From the NCBI GenBank assembly GCA_037975125.1, contig CM075857.1:67473899-67537898 (forward strand): DNA of 64,000 nucleotides, given 5' to 3'. Shown here one piece after another: positions 41,822 through 62,894 of the stretch; within the stretch, counting starts at the first letter, position 1; every line of letters starts with the position of its first letter. The position numbers and the translations under genes are program-made. The notes beneath the pieces were generated by a model that worked only from the letters and a program-made list of their open reading frames with translations, was not told where the DNA came from and did no database searches. This stretch comes from Latrodectus hesperus (taxonomy: Eukaryota; Arthropoda; Arachnida; Araneae; Theridiidae).

Positions 41822-42070
41822 AATTGTCAACAGGTTACTAAATTTCAACTTCTTAAATTTTCATTCAATAATGTTTTTGAAAAGATTCTCGATTTATCAA
41901 GAAATTTTACGAGGCATGTAGAAAGCATGCCGTTTTTCAACTATTGTTTTATGAACGATTTATACCGCTTAAGAGATACCATTTTGTTGCTTTTAACTTC
42001 TATTTTTTCGGAATTACTATCAGAATGCATACGCTTCATGTCCTTTTATTTTATTCTATTAAAGAAGTAA
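41822..42070 (+). other. Possible terminal coding exon, low confidence
   Basis: A pyrimidine-rich ttctttgtttttctaacatacag precedes an open frame of 82 codons ending in TAA at 42,068. The frame starts NCQQVTKFQLLKFSF and includes FEKILDLSRNFTRHV and FMNDLYRLRDTILLLL. That is long for DNA this AT-rich and has some helical character. The phase does not fit a direct splice from the exon at 39,005-39,217. No polyadenylation signal stands out and no family is recognised. Confidence 0.22.
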
Positions 42071-42792
42071 ATCATAAAAGTTGCAAAGTAAATTCTACTT
42101 AATACTTGTTACTATTAAGATATTATATGCATAAACTTGTGCTTTTTCAGCATCGTTTGTAATCTTATTCTTATAATTCCATTTACTGATTTTCTCCCAT
42201 ATTAATTAATACTTTTGAAGAAGATTTATTTGTTGGTTACTTTTGGGGTTAATTTTTATTATTTTTATGAAACCAGTTTTTCATTATTACACAATGCAAT
42301 ATTCACTTTCAAGTTTTTCCTCTTTTTATAGCTTCTATACCGTTGCAATATTTCCAAGCAGAAATTGTAGAGCATTTACATTTCGAGGAATTAGTATAGC
42401 ATATTGTATCATATATGAGAAAAAACACGGTAAAATTAATTTTTCTTATACATAGTACGGTAATTAAATTGGCTTTGAAATTAGTATGAAATCATTCTAT
42501 AAGCATAAAAAAAGATATCAACGTTTGAAATTTTTGTAATCCTCTTATCCTCTGTATAAGTTTTTTTCTAAGCTTTAGGTATGAATTTGTAATTATATAT
42601 TGAAAATTGTGTCAATAAATTTGCATAAGCGTTTTTACCCCTGAGAATATAAATAATATGGAATTACTCATAAATTTATAATAAACTACGTTGCACTTTA
42701 AATTATTTCGCAGTGTACCATTTTTTCCTTTCGTCAAACTTCTTAATGACACTTTTATTTTAAACATAAGTACATTGTTTTAATTTATAAAG

Positions 42793-42833
<41 letters not shown>

Positions 42834-43727
42834 ATTTTGTCCTTAATAGATCATGATGCCCCATAACTATTAATGATATAAGAAATAAAAATGAGAAGCA
42901 GGTTATTTGTCAAGATATTTTCATGAAAAATCTATTAAAGTTATGTAATTTGGATAACTTGGGACATCGCTTAAATTATTTCATTCTGAGAGAAATTTGC
43001 AAAGGTTACTCTGTAATAAAAATGAGGATAAGTGTGATCCTATAGTTATAACAAGAAACTAATAGTTACCTCAGAAAGCATAATATAAAGTTATACCATT
43101 ATGTTTTTTCAGAAAACCATAATCAACTCATAATTCGAAAATATTAGAATGATTTTGATATGGTTGATAAACATGTTATTTCATATTTGGTAACAATTCT
43201 AGCCAAAGAAGTCATCTTTAAGATTAATAATTGTCAAGTGATATCATATTCGAGAATCCTTTAATGCATTGATACAGATTATTATTTTGCTCTATGTAGT
43301 ATTATTTATCTGAAAAGAGAGCACAAACAAGATCTACTTCCTTCCATTAATAATGTTCTCAGAAGATTCAATAACTATTAAGAGAGGAGAATTTAGAAAC
43401 AAACAAAATGCATGTTCTCTGATATTAAAGACGACAGAAACAAACTTCTGATAAAAATTTCTTCTTTATATATTTAAAAAAATTTCAAATGAAACAAATA
43501 ATACAAAAAAAAAATAATACATTGAACAGAATTTTCCGTGATATATTGGAAAAAAAGATAGGTATTAAAATTAAATTTTATAATACATATTATATATAAA
43601 TAAATGCAGGTAATCACTTTAAAGGCAGATACATTGCTTGTATTTTACACAATTTCCCATTTCTACATAAAATATATTCTTATATAGCTTGCAGAAGTTC
43701 GAGCTTAAAAATTGGGATTTGCTTATA
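42071..43727. other. AT-rich DNA with a short TA array
   Basis: (TA)n at 42,797-42,825. Nothing else is recognised. Confidence 0.6.
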
Positions 43728-45143
43728 CACTACTGGCCATTAAAATTGCTACACCAGGAAAGCGGCACACCACACACGTGAAATTTGCATGACAAGTAGA
43801 ACTTGCTGTGATATGCAAATGATTAGATTTTCAGCGCATTCATACAAAGCAGGCGACAGTAGCGACATCTACAATGTGCATAAAACTAGAGATTTGACAG
43901 CAGTTTTCTCATACTCAATTTCCGTTTCAACGTTGTTTTCGGCAAAGAAATTTGTTGTAATGCCTCGTGTAAGAAGAAGAAATGCCTATCAGCACGTGTC
44001 TGACTTTGATCGAGGAAGGCTTATAGCCTACCGGGATTGGGGTTTATCTTACCGAAATATTGCTGCTCGCGTCGGTCGAGACGCCATGACTGTTAGCAGA
44101 CAATGGAATCAATGGGTTCAGGACAATCATACGGCACGTCATGCAGGATCTCAGCGACCCTCCATCACTAACAGCAGAGAAGACAGACATCTTATTCGCA
44201 TGGTCACAAGGGATCGTACAGCCACGTCACGAACCATGAGTCGAGAAATGGAGTCATTTGCACATTTGCAAGGCAACAAGTTTCTGCTCGAACAGTTCGA
44301 TGACATTTGCAGCAGCATGGATTGTCTGCACGGTGACCATGGCTTCGGCTACCATTGACGTTGCGTCACAGACAGGAGCGCCTTCAATAATGTGATCAGC
44401 GACGAACCTGGACGTGGGAATGGCATCACGTCATCTTTACAGATGAATCTCGGTTCTGTATACAGGACCATGATGGCCGCATCCGTGTTTGGAGGCATCG
44501 TGGAGAACGCGCAATGCCAGCTTGCATTGGACATCGCCATACTGGCCCATCTGCTGGAGTGATGGTATGGGGTGCCATTGGATACACGTCTTGATCGCCT
44601 CTTGTTCGCATTACCGGCACTCTGAAAAGCAACCGTTACATTTCCGATGTGTTAATGCCCGTGGCTCTGCCCTATCTTCGAGGCCTCCCTAATGCCTTGT
44701 TTCAACAGGATAATGCACGACCGCATGTTGCCCGTACTGTTCTAAACTTCCTTGATACAGAACAGGTTCGACTGTTACCCTGGCCAGCATGTTCTTCTGA
44801 TCTGTCATCAATTGAGAACGTGTGGTCAATGGTTGCCGAGCGATTGGCATGCCATCACTCACCATCCACTACTGTCGATGAACTGTGGCATAGTGTTGAA
44901 GCTGCATGGACTGAGATCCCCGTACATGCCATACAATCTCTGTTTGACTCCATGTCTAGATGGATAAATGCTGTTATTGCAGCCAGAGGTGGCTGCTCTG
45001 GGTACTGATTTCTCAAGATCTATACATCCTAATTTCCTGTAAATCTAATCACTTGTTCTTTCCACTATAATGTATGTGTCCAATAAATATCTTTCTGTTA
45101 TTTGCATTCCTTCTTTGTGTAGCAATTTTAATGGCCAGAAGTG
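43728..45143 (+). mobile_element. Tc1-like DNA transposon, comparatively well preserved
   Basis: The ends are inverted repeats of about 25 bp. The left begins cactactggccattaaaatt at 43,728 after TA, and the right is its reverse complement with one change, ending at 45,143 before TA at 45,144-45,145. The length is 1,416 bp. Its terminal repeats and transposase start differ from the two Tc1 copies at 5.9 and 18.9 kb, so it is a third lineage. Confidence 0.92.
43960..45008 (+). pseudogene. Tc1-like transposase, DD34E, with a few breaks
   Basis: The start is the ATG at 43,960 (MPRVRRRNAYQHVSDFDRGR). The first helix-turn-helix ends in SYRNIAARVGRD and the second is near SRQWNQWV, followed by SREDRHLI. 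The first frame runs into foreign sequence after MSREMESFA near 44,260, marking one or two frameshifts before the first catalytic Asp in IFTDESRF (44,430-44,455). A TGA near 44,596 replaces a codon in GYTS-SPLVRITGTL. The frame 44,649-45,008 is open. It has the second Asp in FQQDNARPHVA and the Glu in SSDLSSIENVW, 34 residues apart (DD34E), and ends GGCSGY. It keeps all catalytic residues and is the least damaged transposase in the window. Confidence 0.92.
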
Positions 45144-45145
45144 TA

Positions 45146-47716
45146 TATACGCACATACATTTCATTTTTAAAAGTTTAGAAAGATTAATTAATTTCTCCA
45201 CTTCAAAAGAAATACTTTTTCATTGGGGGTACTCATAAATACATTATTAGAAATAATTCTTTCCTTTGGGAAATATTGCTAATATAATTTTTGGATTAAC
45301 TAATTTTTACTTGGTTTATAGGTATATAAATTTGTTTAAGGACTGTTAAGTTCCTCAAAGAAAATTTAAAGAAATAAATCTTTGTTGAAACACACAAATG
45401 GCAGAATATTTTTGCTTTTCTTATTGATTTAAGAAAACACTACACTTTAAAACTAAATACATAATTTTTGTGATGCCATGAAGCTATTTCAACATATTTT
45501 TAGTAATTTTGTTTTTGATTTTGGCTCACAGTATGCCTTGTTCAAATCAACTTTGAAAACAAAATACGATTTTTATGAAGTTTTAATGAACAACCTATTA
45601 AATAAACCTACGAAAGATTATACAAAAGAAGTAACTATGACTATACAAACTGAATATGAATATTTATTATTTGCTATTTAATGATAAATAAACTAAAAAT
45701 TAAACATTATCACAAATTTTACTACATTTTCCTCTTCAAAGTCTACTAAGAAATAGTAGATTAAATAAATAAAATCCCACTATAAAGAATGGAGGAAAAA
45801 AATCACCCGTTCGCGAAAAGATGTGGATTCCTTAGGGAGTCATTATTGGAAGAAACGTGTATCCAGCAATAAGTAAGCAGAATTACTTTCCTGGAGTGAG
45901 AATCACCTTAAAGACAATATTAAGTTACTGAGAAATTCGATTTTTGCGATTTTTTGAAAGGTGAATTTCGATTTTTTTAAAGTTTTCAATTTATTTCATC
46001 ACATTGTTTTAAAATATAAATTAGAATATTTTGAAAACACTATAACAGGAAAATAATTTTGAGAAATATTTCGGATTCTTATTTTACTTTTATTAAAATG
46101 GGGAAACTGCAATCAAACTGTAGTCACATTTATAAGACGTTAAGAATATATTTTTATAAAATTACAAAATAAACATTAATAAAAATAAAATGTGATGTTA
46201 ATAACCAATTCAAACCGAATGTTATTGTTAATATTTAAAAAAAATCAATATTGAAACTGGTTAAGTTACAATTATGTATAAATAATATAGTAACTTTACT
46301 TTAAAATATAGTTAAAGAATCTTATTATCATTTAATAATCGAAATTAATTTTCAGTAAATCTGAGAACATATTATAAATAAGTAAGATATATGCTACTAT
46401 AAATTTTGTATTATTTAAAACTTAATTTCTAGCTGAAAGATATGAATTATTTATTTAGAAATTTGTTGATTATGGCTACTTATTTTAGCTCTAATCTAAT
46501 AATTTTTGAATTGTTAATTCTGTAATTTGATTAATGAATGATCTTTAACTACTCTTCACAGTATATACTTCAAATATTTATTTAATGCAAAAATATTAAA
46601 AAAATTGCTATTAAATGTTGACATAGATCTATTTTCAGATATGAGAATAGATTTATGTCTCAACATGTAATTTAACAAGAATAGATTTATTTCAACATGA
46701 TTATTTATTTAGATATTTATTTAGATTCTGGATACTTTTATGAAATTTTATTTCAATTTAAAGTTTGAGTCGTTAATGCAACAAATTCCTGTGCTTTTTC
46801 AAATTACAAAATAATATTAGAATTTATGCAATTTTAATTCCCCTAAATTTCAATAAAAGTTGAATCTAGAGGAGATAACTTGGAATACGAATGTTTTATT
46901 GAAAGTGCAGTCTTCAAATATAGTAGATACACTGTAAACATAAAGTACAGTAATTAAAATTTCAAAAATATATAAATTCTTTTAAAAGTTAAACAAAATT
47001 AAAAAGGTTTTTTGAGTGACCAGGCAAGCACGCATGTATGTTTGTGGCATGCAAAATAATAAAATTTAAGTCAATATATATTGGTATTTGTTCCAAATTC
47101 ATTTACATAAATACTAATATTTACATACATAAATCAACACAAAATAATACATATAAACAATACATAATGCATACAACAATACATATTTTTTGATATAAAA
47201 AATCTACATACAATAGAAAGATATATAAGAAACAAAATAATATTTTATGTATGTAATTTTCACTTGATAAAGCTCTTAAATATTTTTTATTAAACATTAA
47301 AAAAATACTTGATGATACATACTCATGAGAACTGAAATTACCTACCTGTTTGAATTTATTAAGTATATGAAAGTATTCAATGCATTCAAAAATTTATAGC
47401 TGAATCAAAATATTCAGTATGTTTTTTTTAAAGATGCATTTTTATATTAAACTTAAATCTAAAACCTCACTATACATCTTAGTTTTTATACGATTTGAGC
47501 AAACATATCTGATAGAAAGGATTATTTATTAATGAGGATTGATATAGAGATTTTTGACACTTTAAACTATCATAATTTGGAGAATGGAAAAATTGTTGTA
47601 TTAAAGATGAGAAAATTACATAAGTGAGAAAATTATAATAATAACATTTGTAAAAACATTTTATATACTTTTTATATATTTTACCCAGATGATTCTTGAT
47701 TTCTCGTGGTTGATGT
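45146..47716. other. AT-rich DNA, nothing recognised
   Basis: Frames such as 45,478-45,681 look random in composition. A short less AT-rich patch at 45,785-45,905 has only a 27-codon ATG frame. Confidence 0.55.
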
Positions 47717-47941
<225 letters not shown>

Positions 47942-48544
47942 TTATAAAGTTAAAACTTCTTGATGTGAAATTTTTAAAAAATCATTTGAATATATTATCA
48001 TCATTATAGCAGTTAAATTAAATCAACATTTGTAGATGCGTATTTGCATTTCATATTTGTGTATCTAATTAAGCAATTTATTTGGCTTATTTACTTTATA
48101 TTTAGCTATAAGAATATATGTCTTTCAACCTTGTATTTCTTAAAACTTCTCCCTTTTACAGAAATGTATGATTTTTCACGCAATGTTTCTTTGATTTGAT
48201 TAACAGATTGACTTTGATATAGAACTATTGATTTCAGGTAAATAATATTTAATTTTTAAAATACATAAAATATTCAGTTTAAAAATGTATAATTATATTT
48301 TTCACAACTCTTTTCATAATACTTTATTTATTTTTCAATACAATATTTACAAAATAAAAGTATACCACACAATATTTTAAAAATAAAATGTTTTTATTTT
48401 TTAAAAATTTAAGTGAAACAATAAACAGACATAAAGGTGTATATTTTATATTTTCAATTATGATCACTTAATTTAATTTGCTTAATTTTCTTTCTTTAAT
48501 TTACAAATAATTTCTATTTAATTTCTTATATTATTTGAAACTGA
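47942..48544. other. AT-rich DNA, nothing recognised
   Basis: No feature seen. Confidence 0.6.
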
Positions 48545-50100
<1,556 letters not shown>

Positions 50101-50329
50101 ATATACTCATGCTTATGATACTACTTTTTAGGATAACGTTAATTAATAGCTTTTACGTTGATAAATAAGTTAAGCATGTGTTTTTGCTTCACATAAAATT
50201 ATATACTAATTCTATATAACTTTTTAAAATTTTATGCAAAATTTTTTTAAATCCATTTGACAAGTAGAATAAAAAAGTATTTTAGAAATTGTTTGTCATA
50301 ATTATTTAAAAAAATAAAATATTTATATA

Positions 50330-51400
50330 TTTGTTATTCTTAATATAGTATATTTTACTATCTATGATTACATCTGCTGATGTTCTATGTCATATAAACA
50401 GTGAATCAATGAACAAGTTTTTTTTTACCCAAATAACTGACTTGAGTTTTTATAATATGGGTTTTGTTTTCTCATTGATGGTTTATATTGTCCAATGTAA
50501 AAAATATTGCAATTTTTCATTGAAAAAAGATCTTACGCTAAGAATATCAAAACAAATTTTGAATGAGGTTTCAAACAATTATTACTTTTAATATAATAAG
50601 CTAGAATATATCTGTAAGCTCTGACCCAAATAGGTCTTTCCTATTTGCAGTTTATTATCATTATTTGATTGTTCAGTATTATCCTAGGTTATGTGTAAAG
50701 GTTTCCATTAACAAAGCTGCTATTGAAATATAGATTCATTTATTATTGATTGGGGAAGCCATTTTGATATGATGAAATACTATCCATTCAATCTTTGTGC
50801 ATCTCAGAAATTCTATTAGCTAACTACATAGATACTATTCAACTACAATTTGTTCTCAATTTTAATAATTTTTCTTTTCTCAATAGGAATTATTTCAAAC
50901 TAAAAGACTGGGTGTTGCCAAAACATTCAATGAAATACTTTTGCACTATCTTTTTAGAGGGAATGTGTATATATCAGTCTTTTTCAGTGCTGCAGTCAAT
51001 AAGAGTATTTTTATAAAGTTTCTGAAAAAGAGCATTCTTGAGTAAGAAAAATTGATATTTTTCATTTTGAATTCCAATCTCTACAGCATAAAGTAAAAAG
51101 CTTAGTTTGTGCTGTACTTAACTATTTTTTAAGAACTACTTTTATCTTAATCTTTATTGCATGTTATTTGATACATTGTAAGTTCCAGGTAATAATTAAA
51201 AATCTGATATTGATCTATGTTTTTAAATAAGTGATTATAAATATTTAATCCACCTTCCCTAACATTCATATTTTGTAAAAAGAAAGCAATAGTGTTGTAG
51301 CGATAAATTTTAAAGTGAACACATTTAACAGTTATTTTTATGAAAGTCTTTGATAAGAAACTGAAATTTTAAGGAATAAAACTCTCTAAATATAAATGTC
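50330..51400 (+). repeat. Diverged duplicated segment, copy 1
   Basis: This stretch aligns in the same orientation with 62,895-64,000. Shared landmarks in order include atatgggttttgttttctca, agaatatcaaaacaaatttt, gtttattatcattatttgat, tttaagaactacttttatct and tgataagaaactgaaatttt, each with a few differences in the second copy. The open frames at 50,364-50,591 and 50,795-51,016 are not kept in the other copy, so the segment is probably non-coding. No terminal repeats were seen. Confidence 0.75.
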
Positions 51401-54400
51401 CTATTCAAATGATTTGTAAAAGGAAGCAAGTGATAAAAGAGTTTTATTCTAGTGACAAATTCTACACATAAAGTGTCTAATACACCTGAGGCGATGAATT
51501 AAGCATTCTCGAGATTCCTTGTTTGGTGGGATGGTAAAAACTTTTCCTCCTTATGATGTTATAGACACACAAAGAAGCGTACATAAAAATGTAATAAAGA
51601 GAAATAGTATCGTCAGCTGACGAAAATGTTCATTCCTCTGGTATTCATCTCGTAAAGAAAGGAACTGCAGGAAGAAGGAATGGAACAGAACTTCTCTCCA
51701 TTCGAAAGGAATGCACAATGAAGTTATCATTTCCAGATTTTCCTTCATAAATAATATTAACTAAGAAGTAAGGTTTAATTTTAAATCACGTGTTAGACGA
51801 GCACTTATATTACTTATCTTAAATTTGAAGAAAAGGATCGATTGTTTTATTCAAGAAATTAGAAAATCTTTCAGGGTTTAATTTGTCATTTTTGCTGTGA
51901 TTTTAAAATAATGTTTAAAATAATATAAAGCATTTATCTCAAAATATAAAGCATCTGAAATACTCGACTTCAGTGAATTTAAACTTTCTGGAGAAAATTA
52001 TTTAAGCATGCCCTTTCTTAATTGTGAACAAAGTAAGTACTGCTGAATTCAAATTTATCAATTGGCTTGTTATTGCTTCTTATTACACGAAACTTGCTTA
52101 ACAAACCATTGAAACTGAAAAAGAATTAAATTGTAAGGATTTTATAAATAATAATAAAATTATTTAAATAGATGATCATTTTAATTTTTAGTTAAAGCAA
52201 ATGCTTTAATTCTTGAAAACTATTACGTTATACGTAAACTAAATGAATTTTAAATGTTTTAGCTTTTACGGCAATCTTAATTTAAGACATTAAGAGGTGA
52301 TTTTAGTAAATTAAATGCTTATGTGACATTATATATTTCATAATTTTGAAAGGGAGATTTTTTAAATACTTGTAATTGATTATACATTAAATGACAAGCA
52401 GGTGGAAATATTTTTCATATTATTTTAGAGAAATAATCTTAACATATTTTGCACAGTTTGTTCAATGAATCTGTATATTTGAAATTAAAAACAATTATAA
52501 AACTGAATCCGATTTAAAAATTAACATAGAAGGAGGGATAATGTTTATCTTAATTGAAATTTAAAGCAATAAACTTAATTTAATGATGCAATATTATTTG
52601 CATAATAAAGGCAATTTATAAAATATACAAATTCAAAATTACTAACAGCTTTAATGTAAAATATTAAAGACAGCTGAGATAAATATCAATATAAGGTTTA
52701 AATATCATCATTATATAAAATTAAAGTTTTTAAAATGCACTTTAAATTAAAAAAATGTGTACAAAATTAACATGAAAAGTTAAAAGTAATATTATAATAT
52801 TTTATAATTTTTTTACTATATAGTTATTGTTTTCATTAAACGTTTTCTTACTTCCTATTCTTTTATTCTACTTATTGGTATTATTATTTTTTTAATTTTC
52901 TTAACAAAATGGCAAACAAATTTCACAATTATTAATAACATGCTATTAAAAATAAACCGGATAAATTTAAACTAAAATTTTACTGCGCTATAATTGTAGT
53001 AAATTATTTTTCATTTGTGAATTAATCGAAGTTTACACGCACATATTCAGCTTTAACAAACTCATTCTTCATTTAATTTGCTTTGAAATAAAGAAATAGA
53101 AAACAAAGGTGAAAATGGTTCATATATCACTCTTAACTTATTTAGCTTGAAAAATAAAAAGTTTAGAAATTAATTTTAATTCTGTCTCTTTATTATAGAT
53201 AGATTTATAAAATATTAGATAAGATTTAATTTGTCAGACATTCTACATTTTTACAATTTTAAAGAATGAATTTTGCTTTAAAATTTTTTATGTTTAATAG
53301 AATCTGTTGTGAATATTTAGAGAGAAGGAATAAACCAGGGATTTTATTTTTACTTTTTATTTTATGCAAATAATAGGCTTAACTAATTAATTTTGGTCTA
53401 GAAGTCAGTAAAATGTTCTGTTTATTTTTAATTTCCTTATGGGCCTTACATTAATGATTAAAACAAATAAATATGATAACAGAAATGTTGTATTTTATAA
53501 ACTTCAGATAAATTATTAATAAAAAAACTACAATTCATTTATGATTCTTTCAGATATAAAGAACTTAAATAGTTTCTTTTAATTAGGAAAATTACAGTGA
53601 ACTATACTTTAGATGACATTATTGACTTCGGATGCTTTAACTTTATGCATTCGGTAAATTTTTATTATTTTACTACATTTTAAGGAAAATTAAATTCGTT
53701 TGAATAACATTTCCAGCATTAATAATGTTAACAAGAAATTTTAGGATATTCTGAAACTTTTTTTAAAATTTATCAAATTCCTTGATATTAAAGTAAACAT
53801 AGAAAATTAATTGAAATCAGAACTAGGTATTTAAACTAGTTATTGTATGAAAAATTAAATTATTTTTCTTAAAATATCCTACAGGCAGTTAAAATTATAA
53901 AATATTTAATATTTTTATTAGTATCTATATAGTAAAATATGTGTATTCGTTATGCTACAGACACAAAGCTGATTCTTATTTTTGCTGTTTTTTGTTGACA
54001 AGGGATGAATTCTATACTGCAATTGATGGTATTTTATTCAATGTGCTTTCTGAGCTTCGAATTCAATAATTCGACATGCTTTTAGTTCAATCAAACATAA
54101 CAGAGATTTGAGAGTAGAATCAATATTAAAGAATTTTAGATGTTCCAAACTGTCGAAACTTCAAGAGAAAAACAAGCATGGATTCGGTTGAAAACATAGA
54201 AGGAAAACAATGAATAAACCAATTTTTGGCAAAATTTAAAGCCTTTATAAGTGTTGAAAAAAATTGAAACTACAATAATAGAAAATTATTATTTTATACT
54301 ACCAGATAAGTTATTTAAATTATTTATTTAAGAAATATAATTAGATAAATTTGATTCAAACATAATTCTTCCCTACAATTCAAATGAAATGCTTTATTAT

Positions 54401-54692
54401 ATACTTCATAAATTAGGAATAAAACTCTTTTAAATTTAAAGTGAAATAATTTCACCACAAATTTTCTTCTTATATAATATCAATATTATTTTAACACAGT
54501 ATATAATATTATACATAAAATAGTATACACATAATGCTTCACAAACAAATATTGTTATTATATAAAATAAGATAAATTTAAATTTCTACATTTACAATTC
54601 TTTAGGTCAGTATAAAATGAATTTAGAACTCCATATAATTAGATGTAAATAAAACAAATTACTATAAAATCAAAAATGAGTCAAACAATATT
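51401..54692. other. AT-rich DNA, nothing firmly recognised
   Basis: A 65-codon minus frame at 51,551-51,748 ends in a hydrophobic stretch but lacks splice or family support. The rest shows only short random frames. Confidence 0.5.
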
Positions 54693-54930
54693 TATTGATA
54701 TTTATATTTATTTACTATCATGTATTCCTACAATAATTGCTTAAAAAACTCAAAAATTATATTCTAATAATAGAATTAAAATAAAGAAACGAAGAAGCGA
54801 ATTCACTTAAAATCAAATAGAAATTTGTTTTAGATATAAATGAGAAAATGTGAATGCATCTTTATAAGTGAATATGTATACAGAAAATGTTTTTATCAAA
54901 AATAACATTCAGCATATTTTTTTACCCAAA
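54693..54930 (+). repeat. Dispersed repeat of unknown type, copy 2
   Basis: Partner of 40,600-40,800. The first 80 bases are 77/80 identical and the rest is weaker, with an extra block near 54,835-54,890. Confidence 0.75.
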
Positions 54931-60463
<5,533 letters not shown>

Positions 60464-60762
60464 AATAAATCAACAGGAAGACTTCAGAATAATTTTCAGT
60501 TTATATTTTTTATAAAGATTATGAATAGTAGCGAAATACATAGAACAACAGTTTGGAAAATTTTCTTTTTATTTAAATATTGCATATAATACTTTTATAC
60601 TTTTGATGAATTTTGATCACCCAATTTCAAACACATAACCATTTTTGCGTATTTTATGCCACTTGAAAAAGAATTTAAAACTACATTTATATTTATATTC
60701 TAACAATATTTAAATTATATAATTTAGGATTTATTTGAAAGACGCACCCCACAGATTAAAAT

Positions 60763-60973
60763 TCGTTAAGTGTGGAGAAAATTTTGTCCCCTACCAGATA
60801 AATGTCAAAATTAAAGCAGTGGATTCTCTGATGGCGCCATCTATCGGAGAAGTCTAGAGCAAAGTCGTATTTTCTTCTTTGTGGTGCTCTAGTTAAACGC
60901 AAAACATACCCTACTGACAAATAGTCAATGGCATAGCGAGCTTGGCTTGTCCAAGTGTTATTAGTAACAACCC
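60763..60973 (+). repeat. 5'-truncated (AAC)n-tailed SINE
   Basis: Body block gatggcgccatctatcggag and end gcgagcttggcttgtccaag before ttagtaacaa match the 15.6- and 16.7-kb copies. The tRNA head is missing. Confidence 0.85.
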
Positions 60974-62894
60974 AACACAGAAATTTATTTCTTTTAATGA
61001 CTTTTAATTTTAATGAATAATATTTTAATGACTGATATATTGTGTAATGTTTTTTTATCACATACGTCACAGATATTAAAACGCCTCTGTCAATTAAATA
61101 TCAATATAAGCAGAGTATTAAATTATTTTGCTTTTAAAAGAAATGATATAAAGTAAGAATGATATTATAACAGAATTGTTATAAAATAAAATAAATCTTA
61201 TATTGTTTAAGTTTTGTTTGAACTTAAACAGTACAGTCCTGCTAGAGTATATCCTCACCTATAAATTTTTAAAAGTAAGTGGCTGTCAGAGAATATGATG
61301 GATGATACCATATCGAAAGAAATACGCGGGACGCTAAAAAAAACTTATTATAAACATCGGCAATTCTGGGAATGACGTTGTTGCATAGGACAAAAAATGT
61401 TTTTTAATTTCCGTTTTTATTTTTGAAAAATATCATCCATTTTTCTGTGACAGTAACTAATAATTCACTTGTATATAAATAGGTTGAATAAAAGGTGAAA
61501 TTCATATTTAAACTATGTAGTCATTCATTATAAAATCACAAGTAAAATTTTCCATAAATATGCATATGATTATTATAATTACAAAAATATGTTTACTGAA
61601 TAATATATAATATTCGTTTAAATAAAATTATAAAGGAATTTATATATTTGTGATTTAAATTTCATGCGAAATTAATTTGACCATATATATATGATATTAT
61701 ATTTATTATAGGTATTAATGAGTACTACCTAAAATATTATCCAAATGTTAAGTATAAGTTAAAGTCAGTGAATTTTTGAAGTATTGTGTAAGTGATATTT
61801 CTTATTTAGTATATTTAATTGTTTATTTTTTTGCTTCGCTTTTCGAAATAAAAATTTATTTCTTTTTAGTCACACACTTCTTTTCAAATTTCACTATACT
61901 ATATTTCATTGATTAATTTAAATATTGTTTTTCATATGGAACTACTGTGATTTCAAGTAAATGACCTTTTATTCCAAGAATAAATTGCATATTTAATTCA
62001 AAGGTTCATCATTACTTATGTCACTTTATGACAGAAATAAAGTATTTTACTTGTAATCTTCTTGCACAATACAATAAAAAACAGCTAAAACACGCTAAAT
62101 TTTACATTAAAAAGGAAAAAAATTATCGATAAACCTATAAACATATATAAAAATTGCATACCTTGTTTTTCAATCATAATCATTAAATATAGCTCATTAA
62201 AATTTTTAAAATCACTAACACTTTTTAAATTAATTGTTTTAGTCTTATGATGTGAAATTAAATATAATTTAAAAATTTACTTTATAACATAAATAAGTTA
62301 CAGCTTCTTTAAATTAGCTGTAATTGCGTAAACATTTAAAAAATAGTATTAAATGCAACTGCTTTTTTATATTTGATTTATTACTTTATTAACTATCTAT
62401 GGAAAAGGATTTTGTTATTTCAATGAAACTCCATAAAAGTTACCCATAATATATAATTCTTTTTTACCATCTTCCATTATTCATGTTTCTTCTTTATGCT
62501 TATGATTGTAATTTTAAGAATTATTTTAATTAATAAGCTTGAAATTCACATAAATAATTTAAGTATTTCTTTTAATTATAAAATTTATAAATTATTTCAG
62601 TTTAATGTAAAAAATTCAAGTAAATGTTTTGAATCCTTTTCTGATAAAATGAATAATATATATATATTCATATTTATAATTTTAATTTACATAATTTAAC
62701 TTACAATATCTAATATCATTTTTTAACATGAAACAATAGAATCAATTTTGATTTTTTTTATCTTGTAGTTTAAGGATTCCTTTCACCTTTGTGTATTGCT
62801 TAGTATTCATTTATTAATGCAATTAAATTGTTATCAGTTTAATTAATTTAATTAAAATAGATATTCTTATATAACAAACATTCAATAAATTATT
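60974..62894. other. AT-rich DNA, nothing recognised
   Basis: Short random frames only. Confidence 0.6.

Noticed and set aside
45789..45872. 27-codon ATG frame in a less AT-rich patch
   Set aside because: Too short, with a stop just before the only donor-like gtaagc.
50364..51016. Two plus-strand frames as host genes
   Set aside because: The homologous copy at 62.9-64.0 kb breaks both frames, so there is no sign of protein-level constraint.
51551..51748. 65-residue minus-strand ORF with a hydrophobic C-terminus
   Set aside because: No splice sites, no family and hydrophobic frames are common on one strand of AT-rich DNA.
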